A stretch of DNA of 64,000 bases from the NCBI GenBank assembly GCA_033391075.1, contig JAWPMV010000001.1, forward strand, positions 4,216,001 to 4,280,000. Reading direction: 5' to 3'. Positions 28,351-36,235 of the stretch are shown in pieces (the stretch's first letter is position 1; each line of letters opens with the position of its first letter). Source of the DNA: Bacteroidia bacterium. GTDB taxonomy: Bacteria; Bacteroidota; Bacteroidia; J057. Under the pieces are notes generated by a model. It was not told the DNA's origin. It saw only the letters and a list, made by a program, of their open reading frames with translations, and made no database searches. The position numbers and the translations under genes are program-made.

Positions 28351-28552
28351 CGAGGCCTAAATAGAAAAATACGGATTTTTCCTGAGAAAAATTACCAAAG
28401 TGCCCTTGATTTATAGAAATATTAAAAAATTCCGAATCAAATCCCCAAAGAAAATTCCATAGTTTGTACTTATGCATTATCTTGCAAAAGATTTAGGAGG
28501 AGAGAGCCAAAAAGAAGAGTAATGGATTTCGCGCTTATTCCCCTAACCTGAT

Positions 28553-28567
28553 TTAAGTAAAGGTGTT
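28553..28567 (+). repeat. Short copy of the GTAAAGGTGTT repeat
   Basis: TTAAGTAAAGGTGTT is identical to 23318-23332. No bounding inverted arm is visible here, so this may be a remnant or a chance match. Confidence 0.4.
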
Positions 28568-28696
28568 GCACGAGTTTGACTTTGTTTATCGATTCTACAA
28601 AAATTTCTCGCCTTTGTAGCAGCTTATCTAATTTAATTCCTTGCTATTGTCCTGGAATTATAAATCGAGTGCAACTTATATCCCAAAAACTGAATT

Positions 28697-29056
28697 ATGA
28701 CAGATGTAACACTTATTGAAAAAGCTGCAGCTTGGGCGAAAAGCCAGGGTTTTGACCAGATCAAAGCTAATTCCGAGGGCTATGATACCCCTACCCAGTA
28801 CACCATGAAGGATCAGGATAAAACCTTTACTCCTGATTTGACTGGAGTCTTTCTGGGAAGAAAGAATTACGTCGAAGTCATCACCAAGAACATGGATAAA
28901 GAATTTCTTCTTTCCAAGTATAAGTTGCTGAGCACCCTGGCCAAGGTTAAAAATGGACAATTCATCCTTCTTGCACCTACAGGCCATAAAAGTTTTGCGG
29001 ATAAAATGGTAGAAGATCACCAGCTAAACGCAAAAGTACACAGACTCTTAGGTTAA
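28697..29056 (+). CDS. Small protein of unknown function, possible PD-(D/E)xK-like fold
   Basis: 119 residues, no signal peptide and no membrane segment. After an N-terminal helix (IEKAAAWAKSQGF) come strands with FTPDLTGVFLGRKNYVEV followed by ITK, a helix KYKLLSTLAKVKNG, a strand QFILLAPTGH and a final helix. A Pro-Asp, then an acidic residue on the next strand, then a Lys, with a hydrophobic strand after the helix, is the topology of nuclease-like folds, but the E-x3-K spacing is not the classical ExK, so the match is weak. Codon use looks like its neighbours. It stands alone between rtcB and the S21 gene. Confidence 0.7.
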   Translation: MTDVTLIEKAAAWAKSQGFDQIKANSEGYDTPTQYTMKDQDKTFTPDLTGVFLGRKNYVEVITKNMDKEFLLSKYKLLSTLAKVKNGQFILLAPTGHKSFADKMVEDHQLNAKVHRLLG

Positions 29057-29324
29057 TAATTTTTTCTCAGGAATTATTTCGCGTAATTGCGGGCGAAATT
29101 GCTTAGGCAGTCATTTTGGATCAGTCGGTGCATTTTGGATAAACAGAAAGCCATCTTGCCTCATAATTTTTCCGGAATACTGATTTTAAGCTTTTCATTA
29201 GAATAAAAGGTCTTCCCATGATGACCTTGTGGTTTCAAGCGGAGACTTCAAAAGATACTGGGGTCTAAAAAGAGATAAACCACGTAATTCAATTAATTGG
29301 CTACAGTCAACAAATAAAAACCAT

Positions 29325-29516
29325 ATGCTAATAGTACGTAAAGGAGTAAATGAAACGGTAGATAGGCTGATCAGAAGGTATCGCAAAAAGCACAAGGATA
29401 CGCAGATGATGAGAGAGATCAGAAAGCGCCGTGAGTTTACCAAGCCTTCCACCAAGCGCAGGCAAGAAGTAGCAAAAGCGAAGTATAAGCTTCAAAAGCA
29501 AAGCGAAGGGGCCTAG
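29325..29516 (+). CDS. rpsU: 30S ribosomal protein S21
   Basis: 63 residues, highly basic, starting MLIVRKGVNETVDRLIRRYR and continuing with REIRKRREFTKPSTKRR, a typical Bacteroidota S21. The frame is open upstream to 29229, but the extra 32 residues are unlike S21, so the ATG at 29325 is the start. S21 sits at the mRNA exit side of the small subunit near the anti-Shine-Dalgarno. It is monocistronic here. The 268 bp before it holds no gene; ATTTCGC/GCGAAAT (29076-29099) is a small dyad there. Confidence 0.94.
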   Translation: MLIVRKGVNETVDRLIRRYRKKHKDTQMMREIRKRREFTKPSTKRRQEVAKAKYKLQKQSEGA

Positions 29517-29589
29517 AGGTATTTAGCCTTATAGGAATACATAAATCTCCTATCCCAGCTAAAGCAAATAAGATTTAAATCGTAGTTTG

Positions 29590-29615
29590 AGTAGGAATTA
29601 GTTCTAATTCCTACT
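29590..29615. promoter_or_regulatory. Perfect 12-bp inverted repeat touching the ceramidase start codon
   Basis: AGTAGGAATTAG, TT, CTAATTCCTACT ends two bases before the ATG at 29618. The short 2-bp spacer fits an operator dyad; as RNA it would form a hairpin covering the ribosome-binding region. It could also be a weak terminator for rpsU. Confidence 0.6.
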
Positions 29616-29617
29616 TT

Positions 29618-30448
29618 ATGACCATATACAGGGGTTTCATCATTTGGATTGTAGCCATTGCCCTGATCCTGGGAGCATTTCTTTTATTTGTCCAATTAGG
29701 TTGGCCGGGACAAGCCAGCGATTGTATATACAAAAGCCCGAATGGCTGTTTTTGTGAATCATTTGATATAGCAGAAGTAAGCTCCGGAGCCCCGGGCGTT
29801 CGTCAGCCAGTAAATACCTGGTTCAATCTCTATTCTCTCCTCAGCTCCTTTATCGTAGCCTTTTATGTCTATGCGGATCGCAGAGATCTTGCCGGGAGTC
29901 CTCCTCCCAATCAGATGCGTTCCCATAGTTGGTTACCCGAACTCTATATTTTCGCAGTCTTGTTTTTGGGCTTAGGCAGTATGTGGTTTCACGCCTCCCT
30001 GACCCAATGGGGCAATTTCATTGATGGAGTTTCCATGTACGTATTTGCCGCCTTTTTGGCTAGCTATTCGCTGCGACGAATCTGGGAGTCAGATACAGCC
30101 TTTTGGATCATTTATTCGCTAAGTCTGGTTTTATTCAGCATCCTTCACCTCTTTATTCCTTCCTTCATCAATATTCTCATCCTGGTAGTGGCCTACTTTG
30201 GCGTCGAGATTTACATTTGGCTGCATACAGGCAAAGTCATGCAGGGCAAATCGAAGACCATTTGGCTTTGGTCCCTTTCCATCTTCTCCATCCTGGTTGC
30301 GACCTTCTTTTGGTGGGCCTCTCATAGCGGGAACTTTCTCTGCGATCCCGATAGTTTCTTTCAACCGCATGGGCTGATCTGGCATCCTTTGGCGGGAGTG
30401 TCAGCGGTCTTGCTGTATTTTTATTGGAGGGATGCGGAGGATGTGTAG
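29618..30448 (+). CDS. Ceramidase-like (CREST superfamily) integral membrane protein
   Basis: 276 residues with about seven hydrophobic segments (positions near 7-26, 68-86, 107-125, 135-150, 165-200, 208-228, 250-268). CREST-type residues are visible: NTWFNLYSLLSSF on the first core helix, GLGSMWFHASLTQWGNFIDG (Ser, His, Asp) in the middle and QPHGLIWHPLAG (His-x4-His) in the last helix. These form the zinc-hydrolase site of alkaline ceramidases. Bacteroidota make sphingolipids, so amide hydrolysis of a ceramide-like lipid is a sensible inference. The N-terminal extracytoplasmic loop has a Cys-rich segment (CIYKSPNGCFCESF). A perfect dyad abuts its start codon. It is convergent with mnmE, with a 4-bp gap. 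Confidence 0.85.
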   Translation: MTIYRGFIIWIVAIALILGAFLLFVQLGWPGQASDCIYKSPNGCFCESFDIAEVSSGAPGVRQPVNTWFNLYSLLSSFIVAFYVYADRRDLAGSPPPNQMRSHSWLPELYIFAVLFLGLGSMWFHASLTQWGNFIDGVSMYVFAAFLASYSLRRIWESDTAFWIIYSLSLVLFSILHLFIPSFINILILVVAYFGVEIYIWLHTGKVMQGKSKTIWLWSLSIFSILVATFFWWASHSGNFLCDPDSFFQPHGLIWHPLAGVSAVLLYFYWRDAEDV

Positions 30449-30452
30449 GGGG

Positions 30453-31841
30453 TTATTTTCCAATACAAAACTTCGAAAAGATATTCCCCAATACCTCATC
30501 CGTACTAATCTCACCCGTGATTTCGCCGATGTGATGCAATACCGTACGGATGTCAATGGACAACAAATCTCCGGAAACGCCCAATTGCATGGCATTTTGT
30601 ACGTCATAAAGCGCCGTTTCTGCTTTTTGTAAGGCAGAAAGATGACGGGCATTGGAGATGAGGGTATGGCCCTCATGTACGTTTGAGAAGTTATTGACCG
30701 CATCGAGCATGAGGGAACGGAATGCGTCCATATGCAGCTTGTCCCTGGCTGAAATAATGATCCAGGGGTATTGGCCGGAAATGTCAGTATCATGCTCCTG
30801 GGCGTAGGCTTTGGGATCTGTAAGGGCATCCAGCTTGTTCCCGATGGAGAGCACCTGTACCTCATCTGAGAGTTCGAGTCTATTGATGAAAGTTGCGGCT
30901 TGCTCTGGGGTTTCTGTTTGGCAGTCGAACAGGTAGATGAGCAGGGAGGCAGAATGAGCCAATTTTAGCGTCCGTTTTACCCCTTCCGCTTCTATCACAT
31001 CTTCGGTTTCCCTGACTCCTGCGGTATCCATCAAACGAAATTCTATCCCCTCGATCACGACCCTGTCTTCGATCACATCCCGAGTCGTTCCCGGAATATC
31101 TGATACAATGGCTCTATTGTCGTTGAGCAGGGTATTGAGTAAGGTAGATTTGCCGGCATTGGGTTTGCCAATGATGACGGTGGGGACGCCTTGTTTGATG
31201 GCATTCCCCAATCGGAAACTTTCGATCAAGGTCTGTACTTTCGCCAAGATCTCCTTCACCAATGCCTCCAATTGGCTTCGATCTGCAAACTCAACATCCT
31301 CTTCCCCAAAATCGAGCTCCAGTTCAATCAGAGATGTGAAATTGAGTAATTGCTCACGCAAGGCTTTAAGCTCCGAAGAAACTCCACCCCGCATTTGATT
31401 CATGGCCAGTTTATGGGCTCCGGCTGATTGGGAAGCAATGAGGTCTGCTACGGCTTCTGCCTGCGCCAAATCCATGGCTCCATTCAAATAAGCCCTTTGG
31501 GTGAACTCACCCGCTTTCGCCAGCCTTGCTCCTTTCTCCAAAATCAATCCCAAGACTTCCCGCAGGATGAAAGGACTCCCATGACAGGAAATTTCTACTA
31601 CATCTTCTTTGGTAAAAGATCGAGGTGAACGAAAAACCGTAGCCAGTACTTCATCCAGAATTTGTTCTCCCCTTTTTATCTGCCCAAAATGGATGCTGTA
31701 ACCTTCCGCCTTAGATATATCTTTGGAAAATATCCCATCGACTAGGGATATCGCATCAGCTCCTGAAACACGAATTACCCCTAAAGCTCCAGAGCCTTGA
31801 GGCGTACTGATCGCGACTATGCTATCCTCATGATGAATCAT
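30453..31841 (-). CDS. mnmE: tRNA uridine-5-carboxymethylaminomethyl modification GTPase MnmE
   Basis: 462 residues. The N-terminal tetrahydrofolate-binding domain starts IVAISTPQGSGALGVIRVSG. A long helical domain carries the inserted G domain with GKPNAGKST (G1, near 227), DIPGTTRD (G2), DTAGVRE (G3) and NKLD (G4), and the protein ends in the invariant FCIGK. With MnmG it modifies U34 of several tRNAs. The partner gene is not in this window. It ends 4 bp from the convergent ceramidase-like gene. Confidence 0.97.
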   Translation of the reverse strand: MIHHEDSIVAISTPQGSGALGVIRVSGADAISLVDGIFSKDISKAEGYSIHFGQIKRGEQILDEVLATVFRSPRSFTKEDVVEISCHGSPFILREVLGLILEKGARLAKAGEFTQRAYLNGAMDLAQAEAVADLIASQSAGAHKLAMNQMRGGVSSELKALREQLLNFTSLIELELDFGEEDVEFADRSQLEALVKEILAKVQTLIESFRLGNAIKQGVPTVIIGKPNAGKSTLLNTLLNDNRAIVSDIPGTTRDVIEDRVVIEGIEFRLMDTAGVRETEDVIEAEGVKRTLKLAHSASLLIYLFDCQTETPEQAATFINRLELSDEVQVLSIGNKLDALTDPKAYAQEHDTDISGQYPWIIISARDKLHMDAFRSLMLDAVNNFSNVHEGHTLISNARHLSALQKAETALYDVQNAMQLGVSGDLLSIDIRTVLHHIGEITGEISTDEVLGNIFSKFCIGK

Positions 31842-31864
31842 GGGGCAAATATAAGGATTTGTAA

Positions 31865-32030
31865 ACGTGTTGGGGTGTTAGTGTATTAGGGAAAAAGACA
31901 TGTTCCTGGCTTCTTGTGGGTCGGGAAGCAAGTGTTGTAGTGTTTTAGTGTTGTTGTTAGTATTCAATAGTTCCAACTACTGCACGAAAACACCACCAGA
32001 AAACGTGAACACTAGAACACATGAACACGT
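31865..32030. repeat. GTGTT-type inverted-repeat element, copy 2
   Basis: The left end reads ACGTGTTGGGGTGTTAGTGT and the right end, reverse-complemented, reads ACGTGTTCATGTGTTCTAGT; they share ACGTGTT, then GTGTT, then AGTGT. The element fills the space between the mnmE start and the DUF4301 stop codon, ending one base from that stop. It includes GGTGTTAGTGTATT, identical to 23327-23340. No coding frame of interest lies inside. The structure is like a small non-autonomous element with imperfect terminal repeats. Confidence 0.55.
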
Positions 32031-32031
32031 C

Positions 32032-33567
32032 TTACCCTTGATGCTGCTCCCGCAACAAATCATTTACGGTTTTGACAGGATTGAAGGTTATGATCGGTAC
32101 TTCTACAAATAGGGTGATCCAATTGGACATGGCGCCATTCCAAAGGCCGGGAAGTTCCTGGGCTTTGAGGTCTCGTCCATTTTTGGATTTATTGGAAATG
32201 AATCCCGTTTGAGGATCGGTAAATTGAGTGAGGTCAAAAGACTTGCCGTGGCGATCACGAGTCGCACATACCAAATCCACCGGATTGAAGTGGGTGGCAT
32301 GCTGCATTTGGCTCAATTGAGCTGCGTCATTTTTATCGATCTGGGCGGACTCAGCGATTTGAAGGGATACACTATTATCTGGATTCCAGGCCCAGAAAGG
32401 CCCTCCACCGGGTTCGCCTTCATTTTTCACCATACCACAAACACGAATGGGACGATTGAGTTTTTGAAGAAAATAGTTTTTCTTTTCCTCTACCCCCCAA
32501 TCTGCATAGTCTTTCGGAGGTTTGACGCATAGTTCGTTTTGGAGAAAGCTCTCGATTTCTTTGAGAATTCTTTCTTCTCCATTTTCTATGCGTTCCAAAT
32601 AAGCGAATATGCGCTTCTGGTAATTCAGGATAACTCCTGCCAGGGCTTTTTTATAAAAATAGGTCTGGGTCTTTATCAGATCCGGGACCACATTATCTAC
32701 ATTTTTGATGAAAATGATATCCGCATCAATTTCATTGAGGTTTTCGATCAAAGCTCCATGTCCTCCTGGTCTGAAGAGAATGCTTCCATCTTCTTCACGG
32801 AAAGGATTGTTTTCCAGATCTACCGCTATCGTATCTGTAGAAGGTTTCTGGATGGAATAGGAAATGTCGAACTGTAGGTTGTACTTTTCTTCGTAAGATT
32901 CTTTCACCTCTGCTACCAAAGCCTCAAACTTGGGCAGATGCTCAGGAGATACGGTAAAATGAAGATAAGCTGTACCTCCTTGTGCAGCTCCATAGTTTGC
33001 CGCCTCAACCAGATGCTCCTCAAGCGGAGTTCGGGAACTATCTCCGTAACTATGAAACTTCAAAAGACCTTTGGGAAGGCTTCCATATGCTAGTCCCTCT
33101 TCATTAAGCAAATGATTGAGGATATCGACATGACGATTTTCTTCTATTAAGGATTCCAAACTGCTACCGTTGAAGCTTGCATCCAGATCATTGGCAAAAG
33201 CAAAATCACGAATTCGACTAAAAAAGCTTTTTAGGTCGCCATTATTTTCATCCATCAAAGCCTCAGCAACTCCATTATTTCCTTCATAAGCAGCGGCAAA
33301 AGCAAACAATGCCTTAAACATCCTACTTGCGGCTCCCGAGGCAGGAACGAATTTAACTACTTTTTTACGGGAGAGTTCTCCTTCATATTTGGCAATATAG
33401 GGAGCAATCCCATTTTCACTCAATCGAATGATACCATTGCCAATAGTTGCAGCTTTTACAACCTTCAGGAAAGGAAATCCTTGTTTGAAGTTCTCTATTT
33501 GCTTTTCTATAGCGGCAAGGCTACTACCTCTTTCTTCTATTTGACGGAGATCGGCGTCTGTGAACAT
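32032..33567 (-). CDS. DUF4301-family protein
   Basis: 511 residues from the ATG at 33565-33567 (MFTDADLRQIEERGSSLAAI, the usual family opening); the open frame extends 16 codons further but without family-like sequence. No signal peptide. Notable stretches are KFVPASGAASRMFKAL near residue 85, a glycine/basic phosphate-loop-like segment, LFRPGGHGALIENLN near 270 and MVKNEGEPGGGPFWA near 395, which resemble nucleotide-sugar-transferase-like binding loops. Function is not established. It follows the formylglycine-enzyme-like lipoprotein gene by 70 bp on the same strand. CAAAAATA at 33593-33600 is a possible minus-strand -7 element. Confidence 0.9.
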   Translation of the reverse strand: MFTDADLRQIEERGSSLAAIEKQIENFKQGFPFLKVVKAATIGNGIIRLSENGIAPYIAKYEGELSRKKVVKFVPASGAASRMFKALFAFAAAYEGNNGVAEALMDENNGDLKSFFSRIRDFAFANDLDASFNGSSLESLIEENRHVDILNHLLNEEGLAYGSLPKGLLKFHSYGDSSRTPLEEHLVEAANYGAAQGGTAYLHFTVSPEHLPKFEALVAEVKESYEEKYNLQFDISYSIQKPSTDTIAVDLENNPFREEDGSILFRPGGHGALIENLNEIDADIIFIKNVDNVVPDLIKTQTYFYKKALAGVILNYQKRIFAYLERIENGEERILKEIESFLQNELCVKPPKDYADWGVEEKKNYFLQKLNRPIRVCGMVKNEGEPGGGPFWAWNPDNSVSLQIAESAQIDKNDAAQLSQMQHATHFNPVDLVCATRDRHGKSFDLTQFTDPQTGFISNKSKNGRDLKAQELPGLWNGAMSNWITLFVEVPIITFNPVKTVNDLLREQHQG

Positions 33568-33637
33568 AGAGTGTGTTTTGAAAATTCGTGTGCAAAAATA
33601 AAGCCGAATGGCCAAAGTTCCAGTAATTAATTAGTCT

Positions 33638-34654
33638 TTATGTTTCAATATCTTTCACACATCTGAAACCCAGGTGAAATAAGGCAGATTCCGGAGAGGT
33701 TCCAGATCTACCAGAAACCCTGTAACCATGACAAAAACCCGGTTCGCACATGAAAGATCCTCCTCTCATAACGCGTTCTCTTTGCCCTGGAGTTGTCTCA
33801 ATATATTTGCCGTCTTTGCCATACATTTTATACCAGTCTTCACACCATTCCCATACATTGCCAGCCATATCAGTCAAACCCAGGGGTGTTGCACCAAATT
33901 TGCCTACAGGTGAGGTGTAGAGGAAACCGTCTTTTTCTTCATTTACAAAAGGGAAAGATCCCTGCCAGTAATTTGCCTTATAAACCCCTTTTACCTTTAT
34001 CTCTTCCCCCCAACTATATTTCTGACGGGAGTTATCACCATTTCTTGCTGCGTGCTCCCACTCTACTTCTTTGGGTAGTCTTTTACCTGCCCACTTACAA
34101 TAGGCACGGGCATCATTATAGGAAACCTGTGTAACGGGGTGATTATCGGGAGCTTTCCCTCCTTCAGGACCTCTGGGAAATTGCCAATTAGCGCCATCCA
34201 CCAAATGCCATTCCTTTTGGCCCCGCATATCATGAACAATGCTATTGCCAAATCTTTCGGCTTCTGTTGTATAGGCAGTCGCTTCAACGAATTTCCGATA
34301 TTGCCCTACCGTAACAGGGCTTTTATCCATATAAAAAGAGTTCAATTTGTGATAACTGGTCGGCTTTTCTCGTGGCAAGCCTTCGATAGAACCTAATTCA
34401 ATCTCCCCTGCAGGTATTTGGATCATGCCCTCATAAGGATTGTCAAAATTGCCCGGAACGATCTTTTTAATATCTCCTTCAACAGCAGCCATATGAGCTT
34501 GCATGGGATTAGGAGGAGCTACGGACTGAGGAGGCGTCTGATCGACAATCTGAGCTTTTGCCTGCTTTTGATCACAAGCAATGAAGAAACTGCTTATGAA
34601 TAGTAGTAGCGTGATGACTGAAAAGGATGAGAATCCTCTTGAATTTGAATACAT
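33638..34654 (-). CDS. Formylglycine-generating-enzyme-like lipoprotein (SUMF1 domain, active-site cysteines present)
   Basis: 338 residues; lipobox FIAC near residues 24-27. The SUMF1/FGE domain fills residues of about 70-335: IPAGEIELGSIEG, MDKSPVTVGQYRKFV, HPVTQVSYNDARAYCKW, RLPKEVEWEHAARNG, MAGNVWEWCEDWY, then VMRGGSFMCEPGFCHGYR and LGFRCV. Cys303 and Cys308 form the C-x4-C pair that in FGEs binds copper and oxidises a sulfatase cysteine to formylglycine. A lipoprotein FGE would act in the periplasm or at the surface. No sulfatase is in this window. It lies in a minus-strand run after tkt and xylB (76-bp gap). Contrast it with the cysteine-less SUMF1 domain in the caspase fusion. Confidence 0.88.
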   Translation of the reverse strand: MYSNSRGFSSFSVITLLLFISSFFIACDQKQAKAQIVDQTPPQSVAPPNPMQAHMAAVEGDIKKIVPGNFDNPYEGMIQIPAGEIELGSIEGLPREKPTSYHKLNSFYMDKSPVTVGQYRKFVEATAYTTEAERFGNSIVHDMRGQKEWHLVDGANWQFPRGPEGGKAPDNHPVTQVSYNDARAYCKWAGKRLPKEVEWEHAARNGDNSRQKYSWGEEIKVKGVYKANYWQGSFPFVNEEKDGFLYTSPVGKFGATPLGLTDMAGNVWEWCEDWYKMYGKDGKYIETTPGQRERVMRGGSFMCEPGFCHGYRVSGRSGTSPESALFHLGFRCVKDIET

Positions 34655-34730
34655 AGAGAGTTTATTGCTAATTAAATTTAGCGATTTCTTTTCCTAAAAT
34701 TTACCCCATTTGGAAGGAATAAAAAAATAT

Positions 34731-36221
34731 TTATTCAACGGCAGAACTATGTTGTTTCAGCGCTTCCAGCCATTTTCCATAGGCTTCCTGATAAGCAGAA
34801 GACTTTTCCGGATCGGGATTGCATTCTTCCAGCAGACTCAGTCCTTCAAATGCCTCCTCAAATGAGCTATAATGTCCAACTCCTATTCCTGCTGCGCGGG
34901 CAGCCCCCTGAGCCCCATCTGTATTATATAGTTCGATAGGCGTTTGGGTAATTCCTGCCAGGGTTTCTCTGAAGATAGGGCTGAGGAACATATTGGCTTT
35001 TCCGGCTCGAATGACAGAAGGGTTGATGCCCATCTCCCGCATGATATCCATGCCATATTTAAAGGAGAAAACAATACCTTCCTGTGCAGCTCGAATCAGA
35101 TGAGCTCTTTTGTGGCGGTTAAATTCTATTCCGAAGAATTGACTTCCGGGATTTTCATTGCACAATACCCGTTCGGCACCATTCCCAAAAGGCAGAATAA
35201 TCACCCCATCAGAACCAATGGGTATTTCCTCTGCTTCCTTATTCATTTGCTCATAGGTCAGATGTGAAGCCAAATTGTGCTTCATCCAACTATTGAGAAT
35301 ACCCGTCCCATTTATACATAAAAGTACCCCGAGTCGAGTTTCAGCTCCGTGATTTACATGAGCAAATGTATTTACCCTGGATTGAGAATCATACCTTACT
35401 GTATCACTTACCCCATATACAACTCCAGAAGTACCAGCTGTGGCAGCAATTTCCCCCGGACGGAGTACATTGAGAGACATGGCATTATTGGGTTGGTCGC
35501 CAGCTCGATAGGTAATCGGTATTCCCGGCTTTAATCCCAACAATTCTGCGGCCTCTGAACTCAATTCTCCTTGCCGGGAAAAAGTATCCACGGTCTCAGG
35601 AATCAAGGAAGCATCAATGCCATAATGATCCAGGAGCATTTGAGCCAGGCTATTTTCCTTAAAATTCCAGAAAATACCTTCAGATAAACCTGAAACGGTC
35701 GTTCGGATATCTCCGGAAAGTTTCATGGCTATAAAATCGCCCGGAAGCATGATCTTATGAATCTTATCATAGATTTCCGGCTGATTTTCCTTGACCCACT
35801 TTAATTTGGAAGCGGTAAAATTGCCGGGAGAGTTCAGGAGATTGACCAGGGTTTTGCCAACTCCAATACTCGTAAAGGCTTGCTTGCCAATTTCTACGGC
35901 CCTGCTATCGCACCAGATAATAGAAGGACGAAGGGCCTGCTGATCTTTATCTACTACTACCAGACCGTGCATCTGATAAGAAATGCCGATGGCCCCGATT
36001 TGAGATGTATCGAGTCCATCGGCTGTAAAAAGTTCCTTGCAAACTTCCTGGATACAGCTCCACCAGGTTTCCGGGTCTTGTTCGGCCCAACCAGCCTGAG
36101 GGGCATGGATTTGCAATTCTTTTTTGGGGTAAAAGCAACTAGCAAGTACTTTACCCGAATTTCCATCCAGGACAGCTCCCTTTACAGAGGAACTGCCTAT
36201 ATCCAATCCTAGTAGTAGCAT
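34731..36221 (-). CDS. xylB: Xylulokinase
   Basis: 496 residues, FGGY kinase family. The N-terminal ATP/phosphate loop is LLGLDIGSSSVKGAVLD. QAGWAEQDPETWW, GISYQMHGLVVVD and RPSIIWCDSRA are substrate-side motifs of xylulokinases. The C-terminal half has ATAGTSGVVYGVSD and SPIFRETLAGITQTPIELYN, then DGAQGAARAAGIG. It phosphorylates D-xylulose to xylulose 5-phosphate, a transketolase substrate, and its gene starts 14 bp after tkt, so the two are a functional operon. No xylose isomerase or transporter gene is nearby. Confidence 0.95.
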   Translation of the reverse strand: MLLLGLDIGSSSVKGAVLDGNSGKVLASCFYPKKELQIHAPQAGWAEQDPETWWSCIQEVCKELFTADGLDTSQIGAIGISYQMHGLVVVDKDQQALRPSIIWCDSRAVEIGKQAFTSIGVGKTLVNLLNSPGNFTASKLKWVKENQPEIYDKIHKIMLPGDFIAMKLSGDIRTTVSGLSEGIFWNFKENSLAQMLLDHYGIDASLIPETVDTFSRQGELSSEAAELLGLKPGIPITYRAGDQPNNAMSLNVLRPGEIAATAGTSGVVYGVSDTVRYDSQSRVNTFAHVNHGAETRLGVLLCINGTGILNSWMKHNLASHLTYEQMNKEAEEIPIGSDGVIILPFGNGAERVLCNENPGSQFFGIEFNRHKRAHLIRAAQEGIVFSFKYGMDIMREMGINPSVIRAGKANMFLSPIFRETLAGITQTPIELYNTDGAQGAARAAGIGVGHYSSFEEAFEGLSLLEECNPDPEKSSAYQEAYGKWLEALKQHSSAVE

Positions 36222-36235
36222 AGGTTCATATTTGC

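Larger units (their letters stand above)
28267..28696. other. 430-bp gene-free stretch
   Basis: Contains the rtcB terminator and the 15-base repeat at 28553-28567. A 16-codon frame at 28472-28522 has no supporting feature. Otherwise AT-rich sequence without recognisable genes. Confidence 0.55.

Noticed and set aside
28472-28522. A 16-codon frame containing an AGGAGG sequence
   Set aside because: No homologue known, no promoter, and the AGGAGG falls inside the frame; too short to support.
29229-29324. 32-residue N-terminal extension of S21
   Set aside because: S21 begins at MLIVRKGV; the extension is not basic-helical and fits no known S21.
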